Positions 23,086 to 32,461 of a DNA stretch of 64,000 nucleotides are shown here, in pieces; position 1 is the first letter of the stretch, and each line of letters opens with the position of its first letter. The position numbers were made by a program, and so were the translations under genes. This DNA is from Tritrichomonas musculus (Eukaryota > Parabasalia > Tritrichomonadida > Tritrichomonadidae). The DNA lies in contig JAPFFF010000005.1 of the NCBI GenBank assembly GCA_039105265.1, positions 4,201,501 to 4,265,500 on the forward strand, read 5' to 3'. Under the pieces are notes generated by a model. The model was not told where the DNA came from and made no database searches. It saw only the letters and a list, made by a program, of their open reading frames with translations.

Positions 23086-26000
23086 TCATTCGATGTTAGC
23101 ACATTTAGCTTCAAGTGCTGCAAGTCTTGCCTCAAGAGTATCAATATATGCATCCTTCTGGTCTATCATTTCCTTCACTTCTACTTTAGTAATATAAGCA
23201 GTCATATCTATATCTTCTAATGGATGTTTTGTACTTGACTTATTTTCAAGCTCTTTGATTTTCTCGCACATGAATGCTATTGTACCCTTTAAAGTATCGC
23301 GATATGTCTTTGCAATATTAATACATGTATCAAATGAAACCATCATCTTATCAGCATCCTTCATTGTTATTTCAAGTTCAGGTTCATCATCTGTTTCTTC
23401 ATGATATGCCCATGCAAGAATCTTTTCTAATACATCTTCCTCTGCTAATGTCTCTGGGTTATCATTACGACGGAACCAACTTGGAATATTAAATAATCCT
23501 ATTCTATTTGCTACATATGCTTCTGCTGCTACTCCTGCTATAGCTGCTGCATCACCAGGATGATGTCTAACAAACTGCCATTGACCATGTAAGAACCTTC
23601 TAGCAACATAACCTACTGCTCCCATAATAACCTGGGTAGTTGCACTTATAACACCATCTTGTTGGTACATTTCTATCACTCCATTCACAATATTAATTAC
23701 ATGTAGTCTTCTTCTATCTATTGTAGCAACTACATTTCCATTATATAGTACTTGTGTTATTTCTTCACCAGTTGTTTCATCTAATGTGTCATTAAAAGCT
23801 AAAAGATTACCATGAGAATAAATATTATCCATTAGTTCTCCTCTTTGTTCATCACTCATTTGTTCTATCATTCTTGCTGTTATTGCTGGTGTTGTTCCTG
23901 GTACTGTCCAAGTATCTGTTGTGGCAACAAGGTCATAATGCTGATATCTAACTCCATTTGCATTGACTTCTATCTGTGAATTTATTCCAACAAATCGTAC
24001 TTGACCTCCACTAATATTTGCTGTAGTTGGTGCTGAATAATCAATAGTAGCAACAATTGGGTCAATAGTCTCTCCTCTATGATCAATAATATTTATCCAT
24101 GCTTCCATTGTTTGGTCATTCAAGTAAGGTTCTAATCCAATATCTCCATTTTGTACAAATGGTAAATTTAATCTGTCTTGCATAGATAATTGTTCAATAT
24201 CTCTCGCTGTGTATGTTGTTCCTTCCCATTCTATTGACCAATTATTATCAGTAGCTCTATGTATTCTATCTGTCATCTCAATATCAGCTGGTCTTATTAG
24301 AGTCCTTCGTTGAAATACATTATTATGGATAATGAGTTGGTCATTATAAAACAAATCATACACATTAAACCACTCTCTTCCATGATATTGGATACGTAAG
24401 ATATCAGGATGACTAGCAACTAATGCATTTCGTTCTTCTCTTGTCATATCTGCAATATCTTCTAAGGTATACTGGATTCCAGATATATTGATAACAGGAA
24501 CTTGATTCCTAAGTGCAATCGTAGTTGAAGCTGTATTTGTCATTGTAGTCTGTGGTACAGTTATATCTGTTCGAATCTCATCTGTTTCATCTGTAACAAC
24601 CTGTGGCTGAACTTCTCTATGAGTTCTCTCTAATGATTGCTCAGTGGTTGTGATAGTATTTGTTGCATTATCAGTATCATTATCAGTTATTGTAATCGAG
24701 GATGAATTAATATTTAATGTTTCAGTTCCATTTGTATCTGGTCTATTCCTAAAGAAGTGTAAGACATTCGAACCAAGTGTAGCAATAGCATTTCCTAACT
24801 GAGTCAGTGCATGTGTTGTCGAAAGGACAACCTGTGTAGCTGAGAATGTTGAAATAGCTCCAGCAACAGGATTTTGAACAGTTGTTGTTATTGGTAAAAA
24901 TCTTTCCATAGTCATCTTATCAGCCTTCAAATCAACATTCACCAAAAACTTACCTTGAAAGCCACTACCTCCATCACCTGGATAACCACCACCACCACCA
25001 CCACCTCCTCCACCATTTCCTCCTGGACCTGCTGGGAAAGGTCTTGTTTGATATGTATTAATAGTTACAGAGTTATTGGACATATTTAATGTTGAAAGGG
25101 CACTTGCAATACAAACTGTTGATGCTAAAATATTTAATATACTATTCGCAACTGCTACACCTTGTTTAATACTATCAGTATATTCATTATACATGGCTTG
25201 AATTCTCATTTGTTCAACTAGATTATCAACTGTCTGTTTCAATAAAGCATAATCATAGGCTAATATATCTGTGATTCCACCAACAACATTTAAGTCTCGA
25301 CGCATAGTCATGATATTATCAGCCCATATAATCTTTGATGAATAAATATTATAATCTGTCGATATGGTAGTGCATTTTCTTGGGTCTGGCTCTACTTCAT
25401 AAAATTGTTGTTGAATAATTATATCGAATGGATTAACTTTCACATCAAATTCAAAGAATTCTTTCTCTATATATATTCGAATGTTCTTATGATTAAATCC
25501 TTCAATGATTTTAATGGAATGCCTTTTTTCTCGATGATAATTAAATGATTCGAGACAAGGATTTGACCCATAGGTATGCATAACACCTGAATTAATACAA
25601 TGAGTAGGATGACAATCCCATTTTAATTCAGTTATATTTCCATTAATATTTAGGTCAGCATAAACATATAATCCATCATCTGCATTTAATCCACTTGGTG
25701 CATCAACATACATTCTAGCTTGTTCATATTTATATCCATCTTGAGTTAAAGTACCTGAACCACTTGAATCAAAAGTTGCAGTTATTCCTTCACTTAATAT
25801 GGTTCCATCTTTCTTAACAACCCTCCAATTGGTAAGATAATCTTTCAAGATATGAGCATAATTATCATCATCTGTTAAATCTTCCTTTATTGTTCCTTTT
25901 ATCCATCTACCAATTCTTTCGTTATGTTTGATTGTTAAAGCAGGCGCACCGTCATTTGTGTTCATGTATGATATCTTTTCTGTACACATGTTTTGACAAT

Positions 26001-28353
26001 TATTTCCTGTCCAATTTTTACCATCCCATGTTAATTCCCAGTTATGACCAAATAGATAGTCTTTGAATCTAAATACTAAATTTAGTGGTATGTCATAATC
26101 TTTATCTATATCCCATCTCATACAATAATAATTGGATTCTTCATACGTCTTAGATGGTCTATATAAATATAACTGGTCTGATTCCTTCAAGGTAAAATAC
26201 TTGGAGTCAGTTGATGGAGTAGAGGGAACAACATCATAGATTGTTTGATATTTGGAGACCAATGAGTTATATTGATTTCGAAATACTTCTAATATATCAT
26301 CATCAATCTCAATTACAATTTTATTTCCATCAGGGTCAACAATATCAAAGCTATTTTCATCATCAGTATTAACAACGTCATTATCATCAACTTCAAGTGT
26401 ACGAGCATGAGGAGCAGGAGGATGTCGTGTAATCTTATTTAAAATCCATTGGGCACCTCTTCCTATTGGTTCGAAAAGGGCAGCTATTAGAATTACACAT
26501 AAACAAAATGCCCCAACGCCTAAACCCCCAGCGATTGCATATACAAGTATTACATAAACATACAGAATTAAATCAGAATAACCTCCTATATATTGCCAAA
26601 ATTGAGCATCTATCCAATTTCCGCCTATCTGTATAATATTATTAACTAAATTCGGGTAGTTCATGATAAAATCAACTATGAAGTGCCATAAGTTGCTCCA
26701 AAATAATGTAAATGAGCTATATGCTATTTTAATCATTCGAATTCCTTCATTCTTTAATTCATCAATTTTGTTATTAAGTCTTGGTGTCAATTCTTTTATC
26801 TCATCAATGACCTGATGCAAATCTACATCCTTAAAGTCAGCATCTGCATCTTCTCCTCCAATATAAAAGATTACCCCCACTTTTTCATTATCTTTAACAG
26901 CTTCATATGCAATATCCACAATACTATCAATACCATACCAGATAAAATAAAATAAGTTATATATAATCTTCATAAATTCTTTTGTCGCAAAAGCAATTGT
27001 TTTATAAGTTAATTTAATAGGCTGTTTAGCAAGAGATAGGGTAGTTGAAATGATATTATACAATAAGTCTTTTATCCATCCTATTGTCTCTTTACTATAT
27101 AACCAAAACTTGGATACTGTTAATTTGAGTACTTCTGGTTCTATTATTTTTGGAATCGTATATTCTTCGAGTTTCTTTAATTCATCAATAGGAGGAATTA
27201 CATAAACCATATCTTCTTTGTTAACTAACTCTTTTGGTGGTTCAGTTGGAGTAGGCGTAGGTGTAGGTGTAGGGTCTGGAGTTGGCTCAGGTGTTGGAGT
27301 AGGTGGTGGTGTTTCATCAATTTCTATTTTAACCTCATGTATTTCTGGTTCACCAGTTGTTTTATTAATTAGGCACATGGAAGTATTACCACCTGTTAAG
27401 TTCAAGAGAGTCTCATAACTTATGGTTTGATCATTTAATGCATCTATCCATTTAGTAATATTAGCAGCTGTTGTATTTGTTTTCTCAGCAAAGTCTTTCA
27501 TGTTATTTATCTTTGTCTCATTGACATCAAAGATAGTTTCATTAGTAGTTTCATTAACTTTTAAATCTACATATTTAATGGGTTCAATCTCAGTAAAATC
27601 AACAGTATTATTTTTTATCCACTTTGATATATTATCATTACTTGTACTTAACTCTTTTATTATAGTTTCCATGTTTTTAGGTTTTATTGTATCTGTTCCA
27701 TAGGTAATTGCTTTGGTAGTTTCATCTACATGTTCGACAATTATTTTTAAGTCCTTTAATGTATTCCAATCGATACTTGGAACAATTGCATTATTAACTT
27801 CATCTATATTTTGAATCATTAAATTCATAACATCTAACATACCTTTTTGATTCGCTGTTAATGCTTCTATTAACTTCTTATATGTACTAACATCATATTC
27901 TTCTTCTATTATATCTTTATCACTTATCTCTCCAGTGAAATATTTTAAGGTAGCTCCGGGTGCAATACCAGAATCTACATCTTCCCTCATTTTGGTTAAA
28001 AAGACTTCTAAATTTTTAGCACTGTCTCTTAATCTTTCATATAGTTTATTGAGACTAGCACAATATTGTATTTTTGTCGTTAGTGTACCATCAGTATTCC
28101 ATGTATATATACCTTTACCTCCCATAATGTTAAGAGCACCAAAAGACTCGAGCCCATTTTTATCCAGATAGTCACTAACCAATTTTATGTCTATCTCTTC
28201 CTTATTATATAAGCAACTGAATTTTGGATAATCTTTAGGGTCTCCACCTCTTATGATATCGATGTTGTTTTCATCATTAACACTTATCTCTATGTCTTTG
28301 TCTTTTAGCTTCTCTGTTTCTCCTGATAACAAAGAATAAACTTTAATTGACAT
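23086..28353 (-). CDS. Polinton: giant multidomain membrane/structural-type protein (1755 aa)
   Basis: Start at the ATG at 28353 (MSIKVYSLL), 16 bp from the start of a divergent gene. N-terminal ~340 residues: helical, with many N-x-S/T sites. ~346-371: a Pro-Thr repeat hinge. ~430-640: several hydrophobic helices, the longest around 591-628 (ILVYAIAGGLGVGAFCLCVI). ~690-1060: the block shared with the 873-aa neighbour (LYLYRP, WELTWDGKNW, QQFYEV, TDYNI.SSKII.ADNI). ~1108-1131: Gly-rich linker. A long beta/Thr-rich region follows, and the C-terminal coiled coil (YIDTLEARLAALEAK) again echoes the neighbour. Large proteins of this kind occur at one end of trichomonad Mavericks; function unknown. 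The hydrophobic belt suggests membrane contact. Confidence 0.8.
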   Translation of the reverse strand: MSIKVYSLLSGETEKLKDKDIEISVNDENNIDIIRGGDPKDYPKFSCLYNKEEIDIKLVSDYLDKNGLESFGALNIMGGKGIYTWNTDGTLTTKIQYCASLNKLYERLRDSAKNLEVFLTKMREDVDSGIAPGATLKYFTGEISDKDIIEEEYDVSTYKKLIEALTANQKGMLDVMNLMIQNIDEVNNAIVPSIDWNTLKDLKIIVEHVDETTKAITYGTDTIKPKNMETIIKELSTSNDNISKWIKNNTVDFTEIEPIKYVDLKVNETTNETIFDVNETKINNMKDFAEKTNTTAANITKWIDALNDQTISYETLLNLTGGNTSMCLINKTTGEPEIHEVKIEIDETPPPTPTPEPTPDPTPTPTPTPTEPPKELVNKEDMVYVIPPIDELKKLEEYTIPKIIEPEVLKLTVSKFWLYSKETIGWIKDLLYNIISTTLSLAKQPIKLTYKTIAFATKEFMKIIYNLFYFIWYGIDSIVDIAYEAVKDNEKVGVIFYIGGEDADADFKDVDLHQVIDEIKELTPRLNNKIDELKNEGIRMIKIAYSSFTLFWSNLWHFIVDFIMNYPNLVNNIIQIGGNWIDAQFWQYIGGYSDLILYVYVILVYAIAGGLGVGAFCLCVILIAALFEPIGRGAQWILNKITRHPPAPHARTLEVDDNDVVNTDDENSFDIVDPDGNKIVIEIDDDILEVFRNQYNSLVSKYQTIYDVVPSTPSTDSKYFTLKESDQLYLYRPSKTYEESNYYCMRWDIDKDYDIPLNLVFRFKDYLFGHNWELTWDGKNWTGNNCQNMCTEKISYMNTNDGAPALTIKHNERIGRWIKGTIKEDLTDDDNYAHILKDYLTNWRVVKKDGTILSEGITATFDSSGSGTLTQDGYKYEQARMYVDAPSGLNADDGLYVYADLNINGNITELKWDCHPTHCINSGVMHTYGSNPCLESFNYHREKRHSIKIIEGFNHKNIRIYIEKEFFEFDVKVNPFDIIIQQQFYEVEPDPRKCTTISTDYNIYSSKIIWADNIMTMRRDLNVVGGITDILAYDYALLKQTVDNLVEQMRIQAMYNEYTDSIKQGVAVANSILNILASTVCIASALSTLNMSNNSVTINTYQTRPFPAGPGGNGGGGGGGGGGYPGDGGSGFQGKFLVNVDLKADKMTMERFLPITTTVQNPVAGAISTFSATQVVLSTTHALTQLGNAIATLGSNVLHFFRNRPDTNGTETLNINSSSITITDNDTDNATNTITTTEQSLERTHREVQPQVVTDETDEIRTDITVPQTTMTNTASTTIALRNQVPVINISGIQYTLEDIADMTREERNALVASHPDILRIQYHGREWFNVYDLFYNDQLIIHNNVFQRRTLIRPADIEMTDRIHRATDNNWSIEWEGTTYTARDIEQLSMQDRLNLPFVQNGDIGLEPYLNDQTMEAWINIIDHRGETIDPIVATIDYSAPTTANISGGQVRFVGINSQIEVNANGVRYQHYDLVATTDTWTVPGTTPAITARMIEQMSDEQRGELMDNIYSHGNLLAFNDTLDETTGEEITQVLYNGNVVATIDRRRLHVINIVNGVIEMYQQDGVISATTQVIMGAVGYVARRFLHGQWQFVRHHPGDAAAIAGVAAEAYVANRIGLFNIPSWFRRNDNPETLAEEDVLEKILAWAYHEETDDEPELEITMKDADKMMVSFDTCINIAKTYRDTLKGTIAFMCEKIKELENKSSTKHPLEDIDMTAYITKVEVKEMIDQKDAYIDTLEARLAALEAKCANIE

Positions 28354-28369
28354 TTTAGGATATAATAAA
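28354..28369. promoter_or_regulatory. 16-bp divergent start region
   Basis: Only 16 bases (TTTAGGATATAATAAA) separate the divergent ATGs of the 1755-aa gene and the 246-aa gene. Read outward on both sides it gives a T/A-rich lead ending in AAA just before ATG, matching the TAAATG-type starts of other virion genes in this element. Elements for both directions must overlap or lie inside the coding regions. Confidence 0.45.
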
Positions 28370-29110
28370 ATGCTAGTATCAGTACAAAGCACAAATGCAG
28401 ATGAATATAATAAGGTATCAGTTAATTTAGATATACCTTGGAAGTGTAAATATGTCAAGTATTATGTATCTTCATTAAGCACCTTGAGTAATATTCTGTT
28501 AACCAATGATGAAGATTATATTGAGATGTCAAGTGATTCAGTACCTATTAAAGCCTATTTTCGAACTCCTAAATTTTCTTATACAATCAAAGAATTACAA
28601 TCGGTATTAAATTTAATGTCTTGGTTTCAATGGGAGTATAAACAAGAAACAAGAACATTCCAAATAAAAACCACAATGAAGACTACCATTACGTCTTTAA
28701 CTCATCGAGCTGCATTAGTAACTGGTCTTTATAATACTCCATTGCCTTTAGAGTTACCTGCTAATACAACCTATATAATAAAAGATATACCAATATTAAA
28801 TCATACTAAGTTGTATCTAGTATCACTACAAGGTAATGCCATATACTCGAATATAGGTGAACAACAATATACACCTTCAGTTATTGGTACAATAAATACC
28901 TTCACTGTAGATAAGAAACCACTTATCTATGATTTCGAGACTGAGGGTAAGCCTTTAAAAATAAAAACATTTACAGATTCATTAAAGTTTTTAGAATTAA
29001 GTTTAGTAGATTTTCAATACCAGCCGATATTGTTAAAAAGTCCTTTGTTCATAACTATCAAAATTAAACCATCTAACTCGACTGATATCAATGATGTTAT
29101 AACTAAGTAA
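28370..29110 (+). CDS. Polinton: unknown 246-aa protein, beta-rich
   Basis: Intact, ATG start. Predominantly alternating hydrophobic residues (TFQIKTTMKTTITSL, FLELSLVDFQYQPILL, PLFITIKIKP), suggesting a beta-sandwich. The C-terminal phrasing (LSLVDFQ..., LKSPLFITIKI) recalls capsid-associated jelly-roll proteins of Polintons and virophages, but I cannot assign it. It is one of the few plus-strand genes, is divergent from the giant gene, and overlaps the end of the polymerase gene tail-to-tail by 8 bp. Confidence 0.65.
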   Translation: MLVSVQSTNADEYNKVSVNLDIPWKCKYVKYYVSSLSTLSNILLTNDEDYIEMSSDSVPIKAYFRTPKFSYTIKELQSVLNLMSWFQWEYKQETRTFQIKTTMKTTITSLTHRAALVTGLYNTPLPLELPANTTYIIKDIPILNHTKLYLVSLQGNAIYSNIGEQQYTPSVIGTINTFTVDKKPLIYDFETEGKPLKIKTFTDSLKFLELSLVDFQYQPILLKSPLFITIKIKPSNSTDINDVITK

Positions 29111-32100
29111 ACCTAAGAGTACGTGCAAATTTAGGTAAGTTGGTTTGTTGAAATGTCTTTGACTTCCTGAATGCATTCGAACCATCCAACAAATCAAATG
29201 TCATACTTTCTCCTTCATGCATTCTTTCAAAAAGCTCTTCAACTGAGATATCCATCCTTTTGCACTTGTTGAGAATAACTTGTTTTGGAATTCCTTTGAG
29301 TCTAATATGATATCCTTCATTTCCTTGTTCATCAACCAAGATATCGAGGTAGCTCTTTTTACCAAGTGCAATGAGTTTTCTTGAGTGTATTTCCCCTTGA
29401 CTACCTTCGAACTCATCAAAGTCATTATGAAACTGACACATATTTTTTCCAATAAGAGGTTGATGATACTTGAACTGGAATAAGTCAGCTATCCTTGGTA
29501 CATCTTTTTCAAGTACATGCATACTATCAGTATCTTGATAAAAGATAGGTATACCTGCTTGCTCAGCTGTAGCCATAACCCTGTTCATTAAGTGCTTACT
29601 CCAAGAGAGAACGCTTGCACCAAATTGAGGTAGGTTGAAATGGTCATTAATTGGTTTCAACTTCTTGACATAGCACTTATCAATATTAGCATCTTCAACA
29701 ACCTCCTTGATAAAGTTGTAGTTCCTCCAGAGGTACTTGTATAGTTGGCTTTTTGGTACTGTCTTGGTTTCAGTCTTTGTTGCTTTTAATATTGACTTGC
29801 CATATATGGAGTTGAGGAGGAGCTTTATTGTTTGTTCAAGAGGGTTCTTTTGCTTTTTATAACTTGCCCTGAGATTAAAGAGCTTCTCAATGAACTCATT
29901 GATTTTCTTGTTAAATCCTTCATCAAAGTAATAGCCACGTATTAACTCATATTCAACATCATAAAATTCGAACAAGTCCATGAGACCTACTTTATCGATA
30001 TAATAATGGTCAACAAGGAAATTGCCGAATATTTTACTACCTGCTTCATTCCTTGTAAATACTTGTCCAAATTTATATGGCTCTTTTGATTTACATTCGA
30101 GTTTCTTGATGTTGACTTCGATAAAGAATGTATCATATTGCATAAGTTGTTCATGTGTTGTACCTTGTGGTATTACTTTAGGTCTTCCTAATGGTATACC
30201 ATCCATAACATACATTGCAGATGGATATAAGCTAACTGCATCAAAGTCTTGTATCTTTCCTTCGATGTATTGCTTTTCATTACCTGCTGTCATTGTTCTT
30301 CCACCAGAGACACATCGTTGTATGAAGTCTTGACACTTACCTGATAGTTCATAACATCCATCAAAGCAACCATATTTCTTGGCAAAGCAGTATCCAATAG
30401 CACTTATAGATATAAAATCATGAACACCATACATATCTGTCTTTGTTTCTTTAAAGACTGCTTTCAGGTCTTCATTAAATTTTTCCATTCCCTTCATCAA
30501 AACAATACAGTCCTTGAAACAATAGAAGATGGCATATTTAATGATGTCGATTTTGCCATCATTATAGCAATTTGCGATTTTTGCATTTTCGATAATCTGC
30601 TTGCAGTTTGCATCAAGTTGTGCTTTCGATAACTTATCTGCATTTTCATCGATGTATTGCTGTTGGAACTCAGTAGCATCAACAATTCTTCTTTGAATGT
30701 TCTCTTGTGTATATAGCTTATATGCCATGACTTCCTTGTGAACATTGAGGTTGAACATTGTAGCAAATTTACTTAATGCTTGAGGTATTATACTATATGA
30801 GTTCCTGAATGTTAATCGCTTTTTGACTTTCCTTGTACCTTCTTCGAATAATGTCATGATGATTTGCAACACAGTTCCACTTCGTTCTGTTATCTGTGTA
30901 TCCCATCCAGGTGTGTTAATGAAAAAACATGCATCATACTTGAGGTTATGAAAATATGTTAATGAGCCACTCCATAAATAATTCAAGAGCTTCTGTCCAC
31001 AATCTTCACCTTGAATAGATATTTTATGTATGTTGGCACCATCTCGAAAGATAGTACAATTGAGATATGGTATATGTGGACTGACTGTAGAGTTTGTTTC
31101 GAAGTCGCTATAATAAATCCTTGACCATGTATTTTGTTTCTTTTTATTATTCTCAATGAGTCTTGTACTCTGTTCTGCATTATATTCGAGACTTACATAG
31201 TCATTAACATGTTCATATTCAGTTGTGTTGATAATATCCATTTCGCATGCTTTGATTTCTTCAAATAGATGTAACTCAAACATCTTTTGGAAAAAGGTTA
31301 TTGGTTTGATTCCTTCATGTTTATAGTCTTTGACAGTCTTTCCATTTTTCTCCAATCTTGCTATCATACATCTTTTGTCAAAAGGCATATATGCAAATGT
31401 TCTATCAAGTTCTTCATAGTGTTGAAGGTAGAATAATGTACAAGGTATTTTCCTGTTGAGCATATAATGGTCTTTGAACAATATCAGGTTAACTTCTCTT
31501 TTAAAATCAACAGACCATTTTTTCTTTCTGGTGTTGATTCTTGTTTCATACTTGTATTTATCAGGTTGTTCAACAATTCTAATGATACTAAAATTGCACT
31601 TGAACTTTTTAGCTACTTCTTCTATCTTGTTATTAGGTATGGCTCTTGTTTGAACAAAAAATCGTAAGTCATCTATTTCATCATCAGTGAACACACCTGA
31701 TTGTATACAAGCATATACAAAACAATTATCTCTGTAGTTCTCTTTCCTTACCTCATGAAAGATTTGGTATGTAGATAAGTCTATAGGTGATAGATTGATG
31801 TATGGGAAAAAACTACCTTCTGGTGTATTTCGATAGTCTTCATCAATTTCGACTTCATCATCATAGATTTCATGAGTATCCATATCTTGCATCTTGGTTC
31901 TAAAATGAACACCATCATTTGTTTTGTTCATGTCAATAAATTGTACCTCATATCGAACTGGAATGAACATGTTTGAGATATATGGATTAGTGTCTGATTG
32001 GTCTTCACTTAAATCAAGTTCTCCTGTTATATGACCTAATGTACTTTCGATGTTGTGCTTATCACTGAGTGTGAAGTACTTATAAGTTCCATCAAGTGCA

Positions 32101-32387
32101 ATTGCTTTAACAATAGGTCTTCCAACATTTTTCTTTTTATGTATCTGTCGTAGTGCTTCCGTAAATGCGTACCTCTTATCTTCATCTTGATTGATGTCTG
32201 TAGCAAAACCAATACCTTGTCCTGCAGGAATCATGAGCTTCCTCATTTCTTCTTTAAATTTGTCTTTCTTTTGGTATTGTTTTGCACGTCGATTATATTC
32301 ACGACGAAACTGTGATTTTGTATCAGCATAGACATCTCCAATAGCATCTAAAAAATTATCTTCAATGTCCTTGTTCATGTTTAACAT
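29103..32387 (-). CDS. polB: Polinton: protein-primed family B DNA polymerase (1094 aa)
   Basis: Start at the ATG at 32387. Exonuclease domain: YSDFETN (Exo I, ~427) and TYFHNLKYDACFF (Exo II, ~490). Polymerase motifs: DAVSLYPSAM (motif A, ~716), KLLLNSIYGK (motif B, ~859), FYQDTDSMH (motif C, ~952), and KSY.DI.VD near the end for the thumb/KxY region. The large N-terminal ~420 residues, including an NCFVYACIQSG segment, match the layout of protein-primed Polinton polymerases, where the N-terminus may hold the terminal protein. Role: replication of the linear element from protein-capped ends. An Inr-like TCACTTTT lies just upstream of the start. Confidence 0.95.
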   Translation of the reverse strand: MLNMNKDIEDNFLDAIGDVYADTKSQFRREYNRRAKQYQKKDKFKEEMRKLMIPAGQGIGFATDINQDEDKRYAFTEALRQIHKKKNVGRPIVKAIALDGTYKYFTLSDKHNIESTLGHITGELDLSEDQSDTNPYISNMFIPVRYEVQFIDMNKTNDGVHFRTKMQDMDTHEIYDDEVEIDEDYRNTPEGSFFPYINLSPIDLSTYQIFHEVRKENYRDNCFVYACIQSGVFTDDEIDDLRFFVQTRAIPNNKIEEVAKKFKCNFSIIRIVEQPDKYKYETRINTRKKKWSVDFKREVNLILFKDHYMLNRKIPCTLFYLQHYEELDRTFAYMPFDKRCMIARLEKNGKTVKDYKHEGIKPITFFQKMFELHLFEEIKACEMDIINTTEYEHVNDYVSLEYNAEQSTRLIENNKKKQNTWSRIYYSDFETNSTVSPHIPYLNCTIFRDGANIHKISIQGEDCGQKLLNYLWSGSLTYFHNLKYDACFFINTPGWDTQITERSGTVLQIIMTLFEEGTRKVKKRLTFRNSYSIIPQALSKFATMFNLNVHKEVMAYKLYTQENIQRRIVDATEFQQQYIDENADKLSKAQLDANCKQIIENAKIANCYNDGKIDIIKYAIFYCFKDCIVLMKGMEKFNEDLKAVFKETKTDMYGVHDFISISAIGYCFAKKYGCFDGCYELSGKCQDFIQRCVSGGRTMTAGNEKQYIEGKIQDFDAVSLYPSAMYVMDGIPLGRPKVIPQGTTHEQLMQYDTFFIEVNIKKLECKSKEPYKFGQVFTRNEAGSKIFGNFLVDHYYIDKVGLMDLFEFYDVEYELIRGYYFDEGFNKKINEFIEKLFNLRASYKKQKNPLEQTIKLLLNSIYGKSILKATKTETKTVPKSQLYKYLWRNYNFIKEVVEDANIDKCYVKKLKPINDHFNLPQFGASVLSWSKHLMNRVMATAEQAGIPIFYQDTDSMHVLEKDVPRIADLFQFKYHQPLIGKNMCQFHNDFDEFEGSQGEIHSRKLIALGKKSYLDILVDEQGNEGYHIRLKGIPKQVILNKCKRMDISVEELFERMHEGESMTFDLLDGSNAFRKSKTFQQTNLPKFARTLRFT

Positions 32388-32397
32388 AAAATAAAAG

Positions 32398-32400
32398 TGA
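32398..32400 (-). promoter_or_regulatory. Inr-like TCA upstream of the polymerase gene
   Basis: On the minus strand TCACTTTTATTTT ends directly at the ATG, with the A of TCA 11 bases from it. It has the same form as the host Inr at 16306. Confidence 0.45.
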
Positions 32401-32461
32401 AACGATAAAAATAAAAACAAAGAAAAAGTTAAAAAAATTATTTTTTTAGTTATGACCTATC

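Noticed and set aside
27218-27703. Plus-strand GVGVG-type ORFs
   Set aside because: Complement of the Pro-Thr repeat in the giant Polinton protein.
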